NCBI GenBank assembly: GCA_001579985.1
Contig: LRSR01000782.1
Span: 1 to 27,931 of the forward strand
Direction: 5' to 3'
Origin: Hypsibius dujardini
Taxonomy: Eukaryota > Tardigrada > Eutardigrada > Parachela > Hypsibiidae
DNA length: 27,931 nucleotides
Shown here: piece by piece, positions 10,590 through 20,161 of the stretch
How the letters are laid out: each line of letters starts with the position of its first letter
Numbering within the stretch: position 1 is the first letter of the stretch
Notes under the pieces: model-generated
Told to the model about the DNA's origin: nothing
Databases searched by the model: none
The model's input: only the letters and a program-made list of their open reading frames with translations
Position numbers and translations under genes: made by a program

Positions 10590-12667
10590 CTACTGCTCAA
10601 AGTCTGTAGCCTCGGAATGGTAGTGGAAATCGACGAAGAAATGTTCGAAGCAAAGACACCTCTTACACCAAGAGCAGGTAATAAAGTGCAACAGCGGCTC
10701 TCCCTCGCACTCGAAGCACTCATCCGCCGCGATTGATTCTTGTCCAGTAAAGCAAAACTGCACAGGAGTAAGGAACTCGCCTAGCTTCTCGTGGTCTGCG
10801 GCTTCGTCCAAATAACCGGCCTTTTTCCATCCGTATCGCCACATCGGAACGAATCGTGGAGCACAAAATTGATTCAGAGCCAGCGATTGCAACTTGATGA
10901 TGCTATTCCGCTGGTGGAGTACGACGGGTAAATCGTGTAACACGACTTGGTCTTGGATATGTCGAAAAAAGCATTTCCATGGTCGAAATCCATACACATC
11001 GAAGGGCTGAATCATACCAGTTGTTCCCGCCGGAATAATTGCGAACTCCACCTCCTTGTCGTAGAGATTTGCCTCCTCCAGCAGAGTAGCGTCAGTAAAA
11101 GCTGGCCAAGAATCCACGAGTAAGGCGGTCCTGCCTCCGGCTGTAGGGAAGAACACTTCACGGTAGAAATCAACAAGGTGTCTCTTCTCCATTTTACCCG
11201 ACTTGGAAGCACGGACGACGAGGTTAGGAGCCTGGAACAGTCCCTGTTTGACGCGCGGACCAAAATCGCCACTCGGCTCTTGTATGACCACCAGCATGAA
11301 GGGCTCCAAAACACCGGATGCGGACACAATGGGCATGATGGTGTAGCTGTGGGTGGTGGCGGAGATCTGCTGAACTTGGGCTTGAACGTTTTTCACACCT
11401 AAAAAAAAGAAGGAGCGTCAGTCAGTCAGTCCAGTCAGTCAATCAGTCAATCAGTCAGTCATTCAGTCATCTGACCTTTAAAGTCCAAAGTCCTTCCGGT
11501 GTGAAGCTCGCGGTTGAATCCACTTTGGTCGGAATTTTTCACGTGGGAAGTCCCGAAAGACCACAGAAACCGCCGCGCGTCAACGACAAAAGTTTCGGCA
11601 GATGCCATCAGCTCGGTTTCATTGTCGATAGAGCTACGTGTGACGAATCGCGTGATCTTTCTGGAAACGATTCCATTGGCTTCTTTGAATGCTGCCACCC
11701 ACGTTCTTGACGCTCGGAATCGCTCGCAACCAACGCTTTTGTTGGCCACCATTGCCCAGCGACGGATATCTATGTCGTGTACAATCAATCTGTAAGAACC
11801 ACACAGCACGACTGACAATTAATGCATTGATCAATTTAATTTAAAAATTATCAAACAATCGATTGATGCAATTGTCAGTCAATCAATCAACCTGACATGT
11901 CAAGCAATCACTTAATCAAAACTTCTCGCGATCAATAAATAAAATGATTAGGAACTCCTTCACTCGAATAAACTTCCGTAAAACGAACCACTTACCGTTG
12001 CTGCTTGGCATCCAGGAATTTTGAGACGGTTGGTTCCAAATAGTGCGAAGCATATCATTGCGAGAGCCACCGGATGCTGCTAGCTGCTTCTGTCAGTTCA
12101 ACAGGTTCTGCCGATTTTTGACCTTCCTGAATTTTCGAAGGACGCTCACGAGTGGCCGCTGCTTCCCGTTAATGTTCAACCAATAATCCACTGCCTTTTT
12201 CTTGTAGTCGAGTTCGATGAGATCATAGGAGCGGTTGGGCGGTGTCGGCTGGTAGTCGGAGTGTTGCGAAAAAAGCTCCAACTGCCCGATGGCATTTTCT
12301 TTTTCATCCTCTTCTTCTTCGTCGACAAATGCCGCAATCTCCTCCAAGGATACTTCGTAGTTAGCCAGTTCCGCCTCGAAATCCAGGTCCGTGCCGGTTT
12401 CCATAACCAAGTCTGCGTGTTTGAGGCAGTGGTCGAGCATTTCTGGTCAAGACAAATATGATGAAGCATCGCTGCTCCCGTGTGGTAGATTGATTGATTG
12501 AATGAAGAACGGCTGGACTTTCTAAATTTCTAAACACTTTACCTACCACGCAACGTGTTGGCTAGCTCTTGCTCCCGAAACGATACCCGGTCGGTTTTGT
12601 CTTTAAAATCATCCTCGTAATATTCCGTTAGAATGCGTAGAACGTTCAGAGGATTGATGAAAAACAT
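10590..12667 (-). pseudogene. Pogo/Tigger-like DDE transposase, four exons, in-frame TGA
   Basis: Exons on the minus strand: 12667-12547 (ATG), 12442-11996, 11811-11476 and 11398-10590 (TAG), all joined in phase 1, about 570 codons. Donors are GTAGGT, GTAAGT and GTCAGA; acceptors are GACCAG, TTGTCAG and TTTTTAG. Exon 2 has an N-terminal HTH-like segment (YDLIELDYKKKAVDYW). Exon 3 has a CENPB-type HTH (FRASRTWVAAF, SRKITRFV). The DDE acidic residues fall at about D284 (NSDQSGFN), D397 (LLVDSW) and D435 (QPFDVYGF). The C-terminus has a Cys/His cluster (ECFEC, CSWCKRCLCFEHF) that could bind zinc. A TGA at codon 157 (12095-12093) interrupts exon 2, and homologous-looking sequence continues in frame to a good donor. 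The family catalyses cut-and-paste transposition in the nucleus at TA sites. Alternative splicing around the stop cannot be excluded. Confidence 0.82.
11417..11470. repeat. CAGT/CAAT microsatellite in transposase intron 3
   Basis: GTCAGTCAGTCC...CAATCAGTCAATCAGTCAGT lies between transposase exons 3 and 4 (intron 11475-11399). Similar TCAATCAATCAA strings recur in the TIRs. Confidence 0.75.
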
Positions 12668-12876
12668 AGTTTCGAGTAGAAAATACAGAAACAAAGAGAT
12701 CTGAAAAATGTAAGCAAACAACGCTGCAGGCTGCAGCCTGCACTCGACCCTGCAGCCATAAGAAGCGTAAGCCTAGACTACGGTTATTTGCACTTCTCCC
12801 TTCAATTTATTTTTTTGCTGTATTACCTTACGTTTGAAAAATCGCGTTTTATTTTTAAAATTTTTTTGAAGGCTTG

Positions 12877-13144
12877 TAGTAAGTTTAAAAAATACGTGTA
12901 CGCTCAGCGAAATATTTTTTGACATAAAGAAAATTAAAAGTTCGGAAAAGCAACTAAAGAATCAATCAATCAAGCGTTGCCTCATAGCAACAATTGGCAC
13001 GGGAAGTCTTTTCTTCTTTATTTTTTTCGGAAACGGCTTATGTAATTTCCACGCGGAGACCCCAATGTAAAATCATGATAAATAGACAAGTATTTGTAAA
13101 AAAAACCCCACCCCGATCTGGAGGGAAAATCTCCATTACTGCCC
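12877..13144. repeat. Right terminal inverted repeat of the pogo-like element
   Basis: Reverse complement of the left arm. Read on the plus strand it keeps the same open frame (SSLFFSETAYVISTRRPQCK shared with the left arm). It has no ATG at the equivalent place, so this arm is unlikely to be translated. Confidence 0.88.
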
Positions 13145-13232
13145 TAGTAAGGCTAGGATTGTTGGAGGACGGCGAAGACGGCGAATGAACGGTCACAACG
13201 GACAGCGATTCTTTGCCGTCACATGCGACCAT
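13145..13232 (-). pseudogene. Stranded N-terminal fragment of GrC
   Basis: ATG at 13232 opens 29 codons (MVACDGKESLSVVTVHSP...NNPSLT) and stops being receptor-like exactly at the transposon's TA junction. Alignment with GrB residues 9-32 (C..KES.SVV...SP) identifies it as the original start of GrC. Reading on into the TIR is open for some distance but is transposon sequence. Confidence 0.8.
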
Positions 13233-14844
13233 GTTTCACGCGCTGCCTATAACTCGGTGTCTCTTTCTGATCCGACTGCAGGGTATACGGAACAGACACG
13301 GAGCGTGTTTCATGGTCCTTGGATCGTTAAAAAACTCTATTGCAATTGCATTCTAAATATACATCTCGTCATGGTTAAATAGGTAACATAACATGTGAAC
13401 GTTTGAGCAGGAAAAATACCAGGCGCAGACAATTACAGATGGAAGGTTCAGCTTATCGGAATGAAGAGGCAATCCTTCAGACTGACGCGAGAGAAATCGG
13501 AGAGCCATTTAAGATCGAAAGTTGTGGTAAGACCATAAAGACTCATATCGGAATACCCTTTGACTCCCTACAAATCACCACCGCCAATTTTATGACTTTG
13601 ATATCGCAAAATTAATTCCGTTTAGAAGGTTATCTCAACAATAAAAAAATGTGAAAATTGCAGGCGCCGCTTGGTGATCTTAGAGAGAGAATGATGAAAT
13701 ATTCCCCTTTTCATCTGACCTCCGAGGCTTCTCCGATGAATACCGATTAAAATGCCCCACCATTGAAAATCGTTGTACTGTGTTGGACATGATCAGGCGT
13801 TAATGCGTAATGCAGTTAACTTTTCATACATAACGGTATGCAGTAATGCGCAGTTTTAGGCGGCAATGTCTAACAACCCTATTTATAAACTGTGCTACTG
13901 GAAACATATTCCGAACATCGACATCATCAGGAAAGGTTACTTTGGATGTGTTGCCTCCTCGCTCAAACTTGTACCAAAGAACTCGGAAAAAGAAATCAGG
14001 AACGAGGACACTACGAGTTATGGACATAGTTTTACAATAGCCCAAGGCTATCGTAAGATCGATTTGATTACTTTACGATAAAATTATTTTGATTTGAGGT
14101 TTTGGTATTTTTACTCTATTTGACATTTGTTTTTGTTCATCAAAGTGCTTATACAGGTCAGGATGATTAGAGTTAACAATTCTTTAATAATTAGTTTGCC
14201 ATTCGATCTCTTAATTTATACATGGTGGGTAATAATATGGACTCGACCAATTATGCTACGGAACGAGTACTTTACGCGAGCTCCCATGCTGTCAAGCACA
14301 CGGAGCTCCGTATCAAATACACAGTCAGTCAAATCTCGAGATTTGACTGTCCAAAGAGGGATCCCTCTCTGTTTACTATGGTACAGTATCGCACCTGGAA
14401 TGCCGAAATACGCGATCGCGGACAGACATTAGTGTCGTCGGTCTAAGACAACCACATTTAAGACAGATACGTTAGTTCATATGCATTGTGGCGGTCCGCT
14501 TATCTAGAACAAGTGGCCTAACAAAAGATAGTATGCGATATGCACCATGCCATAATATATTGCTATCATGCTATCATGCCATCAAATTTTCCATAAATCA
14601 TTCTTATGAACGGTCCACTTTATCGATACAATTATACCACTTCTGTTGGCTCATATCATAATCCGTCCGGTCACGCTCACGTCTCGAGGGTGTTCAACAA
14701 ATCCTTTTTACATGTCTTCTAACACCTCTATTATAAACGCCCTATCAAAGTTCTAGGAACGGAAGAACTACAGGCATAAACACTTTTTCTTCAGACAATT
14801 TCGAGATCCGCACATCTTCATCAAACATTGCCCGAGATTGGCGC
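13233..14844. other. Intergenic region between the GrC head and the SnoaL-like gene
   Basis: Several open frames of 64-101 codons occur on both strands, but none shows recognisable domains, signal sequences or splice-linked partners. No strong repeats were noticed. Confidence 0.4.
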
Positions 14845-14851
14845 TATAAAA
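14845..14851 (+). promoter_or_regulatory. TATA-like box before the SnoaL-like gene
   Basis: TATAAAA lies 28 nt ahead of the chosen ATG at 14873. If used, transcription would start almost at the ATG, which makes it either a very short leader or a chance match. Confidence 0.25.
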
Positions 14852-14872
14852 ATCTTCCAGCCATATGACAAC

Positions 14873-17349
14873 ATGTTAGTTCCACTGAGCCTCCTCACGT
14901 TCTTCACCCTGGCGCAATGCCGCACCACCGTTCCGCCGATGCATCGTCCGACCTTCTCGACGACCTCGCCCACCCACAATCACAACCACACCACCCGTCA
15001 TGAACGGGAATCCATCGCCGTGCTGCGGGCCCTTCAAACCAACGAGTCCCATCCGTTTCATGTCATCAACCCGCACCACTACACGCAACACGACTTGGTC
15101 GTGGCCGACGGTCTGGCCGGTCTCTTGGCCTTCCAGAAATTCGCCGTTGGAGCCAACGCCACCGTTCAAAAACACCGCGTCTTTCAGGTACCTTAGTACA
15201 CATGAACAAATAAAGTACGATAGGCAATACGAAAAGTCACATTTTCACACAAATTATACGCCATTCCGCAAAGAATTTGTGAGATTGTTCTTAGGGCGTG
15301 TGACCACTCTTTTCATTCGTCTAAATTTATGTAAAGCGATATGTGTGAGCGTTCAACATTTATACGCCTTATTCACTCTTATTCGAAACGCGAGCAGACT
15401 GTAAGTTTTTAGAAATAAATGACAGAATAAAAGTCTGCAGGATGTCCAGGGTTTGGTATTTTGTGGCACGCGATGGTGAGGTTTCTAATTATTTTAAAAC
15501 ACGGCGAAATATGTGTCCAAAAATAGTTTTAAAATAGTTTCAGCATTTTCGTGAAAAATCGCGAAACTTATGCTTTCAGGTTTCATGGTTGTGGGAAGAC
15601 TGGAACAATATTCAGGCTCTATTATAACTTGATTTGTCAAGCGTATGTAGTTAGTAGGTTAGCGCGATCAGACGCTGAGCCCATCTGAACGAAGTTTTTA
15701 AAAACAATTTCCAGAATTGTTTTCAAAGAAACACAGGTAATAGAGACGTTTAAGCAAACCGGCGTAAGCGTAACGTAAACTTAGGCGTAAGACCCGCTAA
15801 GTTTACGCTTACGACTGGATGTTTAAGCACTCGGCGTAAGGATCTGGACGTAAAGCGCAAAAGCAGAAAATTCAAGGAAACAAAATTTGGTCGGGGTGAA
15901 TTCCACTAAAATTTCCATTGCACCTTAAGTCAGGCAGTAGCGTAAGAAATTAACCGTAAGAGAGGCGACACCCTCGCCTCATTCCTATTGGTCCGTGTCC
16001 TTAAGTTTACGTTTACGTTACGCTTACGCCGACTGCTTAAACGTCCCTAATAGCTTCATAAATCCTAAATAAATAAAAATTTTGTTGGTCTTACAAAGTA
16101 TGTATAAAATACACCTTACGAATTGCATAAGATTTCTCTAAGGATTTTTGTCAGACACAATATTGTTCCTGCGTAATGTTTACAAGGGCTGAAAGCTGTA
16201 CACACGGATTAAAATAAATGCGATCGTACATAATATGGCCTGGTACGGCGTACATTTTGTGCTGGTCGTACATAATATGTGAGGCGTACGTTTTTTGGTG
16301 GCCGTATATGAAATGCATGATATAAGCCGCTGTTTCTAAGTACAAATTTAAGGTGACAATTCGTCTTTTATGTGTACAGACAAAAATCTTTTCGTACATC
16401 ACATGTGTACTAGGGGTAGGGTCTCTTGAACACGCACACTAATAAATGTAACATTCCCCTTAATACTTCTTATTAGAATATACATATACTGTACTGTCTC
16501 AATCATTTGGTGTTGCGTTTTAGATCCGCTGTATATTATGACTGCAGTGAAACACAGTGTGTGCAAACATATTATACGGGTGGGTCTAAAAAGCAGCACC
16601 AAATGATCGAGACAGTACAGTATATCGTTCTCCGGTTTTTGCTTTTTTATTATTATTTTGATACATTGAATATCATTAGAATGTTTGCCGATTGCAGGGA
16701 TTATTAAATCAAAATATTTGGCTGTATTATACTTCTTTGTATACTAATTTGTTTAATATTTATTTTCTCTTGGTTTATAAAGCCCCTCATGTACTTTCAG
16801 GACGGAAATCACGTGTTCCTGCACATGCAGTACGACCTGCTCGGTCCGTTGGTCTCGTTCGACGTGTTCCGATTCGAGCACGACCGCATCGTGGAACATT
16901 GGGACAACCTACAGACCCCGTCAAACGGTATCAACGGAACCAACAAGAACGGTCACACCATGCTCGACGGGCCGGTCGGTCCGTCCCATCACCACGAAAC
17001 CGCACGAAACAAGGAGATTGTCCGTAACTACATCCGCGATTTTCGCAATCAGACGTTGGCGCCGACCTACTTCAACGGGTTGATTCAGCATAACCCGACG
17101 CTGGCGGACACCTACCAAGCATGGGAGTGGTACGTCTTGGCACCGAATGTCACGTACTTTGAAACTATTCACAAGGTCCTCGGAGAGGGCGACTTTGTGC
17201 TGGTAATGAGTGAGGGAGATTATTATGGAACGGCCACCGGGTTTTACGACCTGTTCCGCCTGGAGAACGGACTGATTGTGGAGCACTGGGATACGATGCA
17301 GGCAATCCCACCGAAGGCGGATTGGAAGAACCCCAACGGAAAGTGGTGA
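14873..17349 (+). CDS. Secreted protein with two SnoaL-like (NTF2-fold) domains, 2 exons, 287 aa
   Basis: Exon 1 is 14873-15187 (donor CAG|GTACCT) and exon 2 is 16801-17349 (acceptor TACTTTCAG, stop TGA), joined in phase 0 as HRVFQ|DGNHVF. The ATG at 14873 is preferred because it opens a signal peptide (MLVPLSLLTFFTLAQC, cleavage near 16). A His/Thr-rich linker precedes two related domains. Domain 1 is about residues 44-143 (INPHHYTQHD, VFRFEHDRIVEHWDNLQ). Domain 2 is about 175-287 (FNGLIQHNP, HKVLGEGDFVLVMSEG, LFRLENGLIVEHWDTMQ). This Y.QH...DG / F...G.IVEHWD pattern is typical of SnoaL-like NTF2-family proteins, common in bacteria and fungi. They form a cone-shaped pocket and bind or turn over small hydrophobic molecules; the substrate here is unknown. 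The intron lies within domain 1. A bacterial-type origin by transfer is possible but not shown. Confidence 0.85.
15744..16047. mobile_element. 304-bp MITE in the SnoaL-like gene intron
   Basis: Terminal inverted repeats of about 40 bp, with GACGTTTAAGC then CGGCGTAAGCGTAACGTAAAC at the left and the complement at the right, bound the element. It is flanked by 6-bp direct repeats TAATAG (15738-15743 and 16048-16053). Internal copies of the same motif (AAGTTTACGCTTACG, GTTTAAGCACTCGGCGTAAG) suggest nested duplication. No open frame. Confidence 0.8.
16222..16310. repeat. Degenerate tandem repeat of CGTACATAATATG units
   Basis: About two and a half units of roughly 40 bp (CGTACATAATATG...GGCGTAC.TTTTG.TGG) lie inside the intron of the SnoaL-like gene. 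Confidence 0.5.
16484..16625. mobile_element. 142-bp foldback element in the SnoaL-like gene intron
   Basis: Two 44-bp arms (16484-16527 and 16582-16625) are reverse complements with four mismatches, sharing ATATACTGTACTGTCTC and ATCATTTGGTG. The loop is about 54 bp. It resembles a small MITE or a hairpin source of small RNAs. Confidence 0.7.
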
Positions 17350-17835
17350 TTAGTTAATATAGTCAATTCTTCAGTTGTACGCGAGATATCTGGAGACAGC
17401 CCATTTTACGTTGATTCTGGTTGGAAGTGTCATTTGCGAGAGATGTCATATACACTTCCGTTATATGGGCACAGTGAATATATGTATTAACGTATAGAGT
17501 GTTGACTTTCATCGAATCCTTTGTTGGAGCCTTGAAGCCAACTCGCCTTCCAATATCCGAGGTTAATTAGGAAAATCAAGACTGGAGCAGGGAGAAAGTG
17601 GGAGGCGGCATCAGACATAAGTCGGGAAGGACACAGGAAAAATCACGAAGTTAAAAAAACACTTACTGGTGGGGATAGAGAGAAAACATTAATAATAATA
17701 TTTGTCGTTTCACATTTTTCAAAAATATTTCTCAACTGTGTTAAAATCTAAAAAAATCAAAACTCCTTTCCATTCTCGAGACTGGGTGGAGAGGTTGCTA
17801 CGTGTATGTTTCCATATTATGCACGTTAGTATATT

Positions 17836-17963
17836 AGAGATTTTTCGCAAACGGTATACCGCACGGTACAGCGGCACAGTATAGAAAACTGATATTGGGG
17901 TCCGAGAGAGTTTTCTATACTGTACCGCTATACCGTGCAATATACCGTTTGCGAAAACTCTCT
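17836..17963. mobile_element. 128-bp foldback element (GGTATA-type)
   Basis: Arms AGAGATTTTTCGCAAACGGTATA... and ...TATACCGTTTGCGAAAACTCTCT continue inward to AGTATAGAAAACT and AGTTTTCTATACT, giving about 57 bp of near-complete pairing. Only a short ATT direct repeat flanks it. Confidence 0.7.
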
Positions 17964-19560
17964 ATTATATACCGTGATATGGATCTCGTACCGCACATCA
18001 CATATTTGAGAGTGCAACGTGTGAATGTAGAAACCAACCGTATCCAAGCGAGGCATGCAGGTTTTAATTGATTTAAATCTAATCGGCTTATAAAGTCTAA
18101 TTTAAAGTCGCTCATTGTATGCCAGAAGAAAATTACTATACCAATGTGTGAGAAGTGCTTTTACCAATGCACCACTTAAACGATAATGCAGTCCATTTTA
18201 TTGGAATATTGTCCGTTTCAGGAACAGATAAAAGGGTGACGCTTGTCGCACCCCGTGTGTCGATTTTCTCTAACCGTGACAAGCAACAGTTTACGATGTG
18301 CAGGATAGAACTGCGATATGCGTGGGGACTCCTAAACCCTAATGATAATCTCAGACTGATGCCCTCTCTTCATACGCGGCGTACAAATGGAGGTGTAAAT
18401 TGTTGCTCGTGCAAGTGTAAATTTTACTCCGCCAGGGTAAAAAAACTACTTTTGGTGCAAAGCGGAGTACAAAAACGTTCGCTAAAAGCCCTCCAGGACA
18501 AAAATATTTTATTAATTATGGAACTAAATATTTAATCGTCCTCATTAACTTCGGAATTTTGAATTAAATTCTACCGTAATTGGAATCATTAGCCATCAAT
18601 TTAGTAAGCGGAAAACCGCAACTCAATCTTGGACTTTCACCATCAGTGCTCAGCTTTATTGATTGATTGATTGCGCATGCGCAACAAAAGCAGCTGTTGC
18701 ATATCACTTTTTGCTTATCTCCTGGCATTTTCTTGTTTCATCCGTCAGATAAAAATTAATTTCTACTGAAACTAATTTCTGTCATGCATGATATTTATTT
18801 TCAAACTTCATTCCATTGTTATCTTCTGTGAAGTGGGGAAGCTTATTGGTGGAACCACGGCGTGGAATATTTTACGGAATTTGGAGCGTTGCCGTTGCTT
18901 GTACTTCCTCCATTTTGATCTCCTTCTACCATACAATTTTGTTTCATCACAAATATTGCATGCCCATTTGGATGGAGCTTCTGAAAACTTGGAGTTTTAG
19001 GGCATTCTTTTTGGTGTGGTGGCTGTTTTCAACTTATTTAGCCGACCGTTGGAGTTGCGGATTCCATGTAGATCAAGTTGATTAATTCATTGATTGCCTG
19101 TCTCGTACTTCGGTTTGTACTTGCTCTCCACTTTGATCACTGCCGCTATAGGGGTTTATAACTAATTAACTAGGGCGAAAATGTATAGGGTGTAATTAAA
19201 AATAGGAGTTTCAAAAGCAAACTGGCAGCGGCAGTTATTTTGGTGGAGCGTTGGTGCTGATTGTTGTAGTTGGATCCAATCAATGAATCGATCAAGTTGA
19301 TTTGCCTGAACTTTGCTGTCGTAACGGTCGGCCTGAATAATAGAAACTCTCTATGCCGAAAGGATTTCCGGTTCTTCTTTACCTTAACTATTTTGTATAC
19401 ATACTTTTCTGGAATTTCACACCGAATTATGTGAATATTTAGAGCAAATAAAATTTTATTTGAGAAAGGAGTATTTTTGCCCCGCTTGAGCAAATTTGGC
19501 GCCTGGAGGGCATTTTTACACCGCGAGAGTAAATTTTGGAAAAATAAGAGGTTCATTGGC

Positions 19561-19578
19561 GCGAGTAAATTTACTCGC
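19561..19578. repeat. 18-bp perfect palindrome
   Basis: GCGAGTAAATTTACTCGC reads the same on both strands. Related fragments (GCGAGAGTAAATTTTGG) lie just upstream, hinting at a decayed repeat. Confidence 0.5.
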
Positions 19579-19653
19579 CAAAAACGACTTGCCGATGCAC
19601 CTCGCGCTGTACCTCCGGAGTAAATATTTTCATTGCGGTAAAGAAAGAGAACA

Positions 19654-19697
19654 TTACACGTCATTCGGCCTCACCGGCTAGGCCGAACGAAGTGTAA
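19654..19697. repeat. Stem-loop with symmetric internal loop
   Basis: TTACAC pairs with GTGTAA and TTCGGCCT with AGGCCGAA, separated by 4-nt internal bulges and an 8-nt loop. No known RNA family is recognised. Confidence 0.35.
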
Positions 19698-20161
19698 TCA
19701 CGCCGTAGTCGGCATTCCGCCTTTCGAAGTTTCGGTTCGGTAACACTCTGCCCAGTATAGGGTCGGACTGCAGCCCGAAGCCATTTGCGCAATCACCCGC
19801 AGTGTAACGAGGTCTACACTTGGAGGTTCGTCGCCCACTCTTGCAACAGTCTATGTATGACAAAGGTGCAACTCAAGATTATCTAGATAGATACCACGCA
19901 GGAGTAGACCCGAGAACAGTTTACATGTATATGGACAAACAAGATAGCAGTGTTGAAAATTTGCGTAGTGACCAGGCACCGAGAACAAGTTGGCAGATAC
20001 GGATAAGCAGCCCGTTGTTTCAGGTATGTTGTCTCAGTCGCAAGTCAATGTATTAGTGCCCGTTTTTGCGTTAGAATTGAGCAGCTGTGTCAAGTCTTGT
20101 AGTGTACTAATTTCGTTCAAGCTTGTTTCGATTTGCCATAAACGCGAGGTAATTAAGCGAA

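Larger units (their letters stand above)
10146..13144 (-). mobile_element. Pogo/Tigger-like DNA transposon with ~270-bp TIRs, inserted in GrC exon 1
   Basis: A 3.0-kb element is bounded by long terminal inverted repeats (10146-10417 and 12877-13144, roughly 90% identical by eye). Both outer ends share GGGCAGTAATGGAGATT; the left end has four extra bases (ACTC). A TA dinucleotide flanks each end (10144-10145 and 13145-13146), the Tc1/mariner/pogo target duplication. Removing the element plus one TA rejoins the GrC reading frame exactly. The interior encodes a minus-strand transposase with a CENP-B-type helix-turn-helix and a DDE catalytic core. The transposase carries an in-frame TGA, so this copy may be non-autonomous. 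The long TIRs are atypical for pogo relatives, where they are usually a few tens of bases. Confidence 0.85.
7415..13232 (-). pseudogene. GrC: gustatory-receptor-like gene split by a transposon and frameshifted
   Basis: Exon 1 is in two pieces. The N-terminal 29 codons (13232-13145, with CDGKESLSVVTV resembling GrB's CNAKESHSVVRV) and the remainder (10143-9354, from SPISSANYVHDVW onward) are separated by a 3.0-kb pogo-like element. Later exons are 8382-8095, 7765-7607 and 7534-7415 (TGA). Their lengths of 288 and 159 nt equal GrB's, and the last encodes MLGTYVIYQLLLFQL. Splice sites are good (GTGGGT, GTAAGT, GTACGT). A second lesion lies near 9469-9487: GrB has 24 nt between the GFHP codons and NFISGILTAF, GrC only 14, so the frame is lost and a TAG follows. 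Without both lesions exon 1 would be 888 nt (296 codons), in phase with exon 2. The ATG at 10342 lies inside the transposon repeat and is not the original start. Confidence 0.87.
17350..20161. other. Intergenic region between the SnoaL-like and lipase genes
   Basis: No gene could be supported. It contains a foldback element at 17836-17963, a palindrome at 19561-19578 and a hairpin at 19654-19697. An open stretch from about 19820 ends in a good donor sequence (TTTCAG|GTATGT at 20022) and could be an untranslated or coding leader exon of the lipase gene; nothing in its sequence confirms that. Confidence 0.4.

Noticed and set aside
1082-12095. In-frame TGA codons in both GrA (1084-1082) and the transposase (12095-12093), hinting at stop-codon reassignment
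   Set aside because: The TGA that ends GrC's last exon, the SnoaL-like gene and the lipase all act as normal stops at the expected places, and there is no SECIS-like context. Independent pseudogene mutations are simpler.
12994-13188. Plus-strand open frame resembling GrC's predicted N-terminus, as a possible inverted receptor gene copy
   Set aside because: The shared sequence is the transposon TIR, not receptor sequence; similarity stops at the TIR end at 13144.
18816-19085. 89-codon hydrophobic open frame on the plus strand
   Set aside because: Trp/Phe-rich but with no recognisable family motif, no splice partner and no similarity to the nearby receptors.
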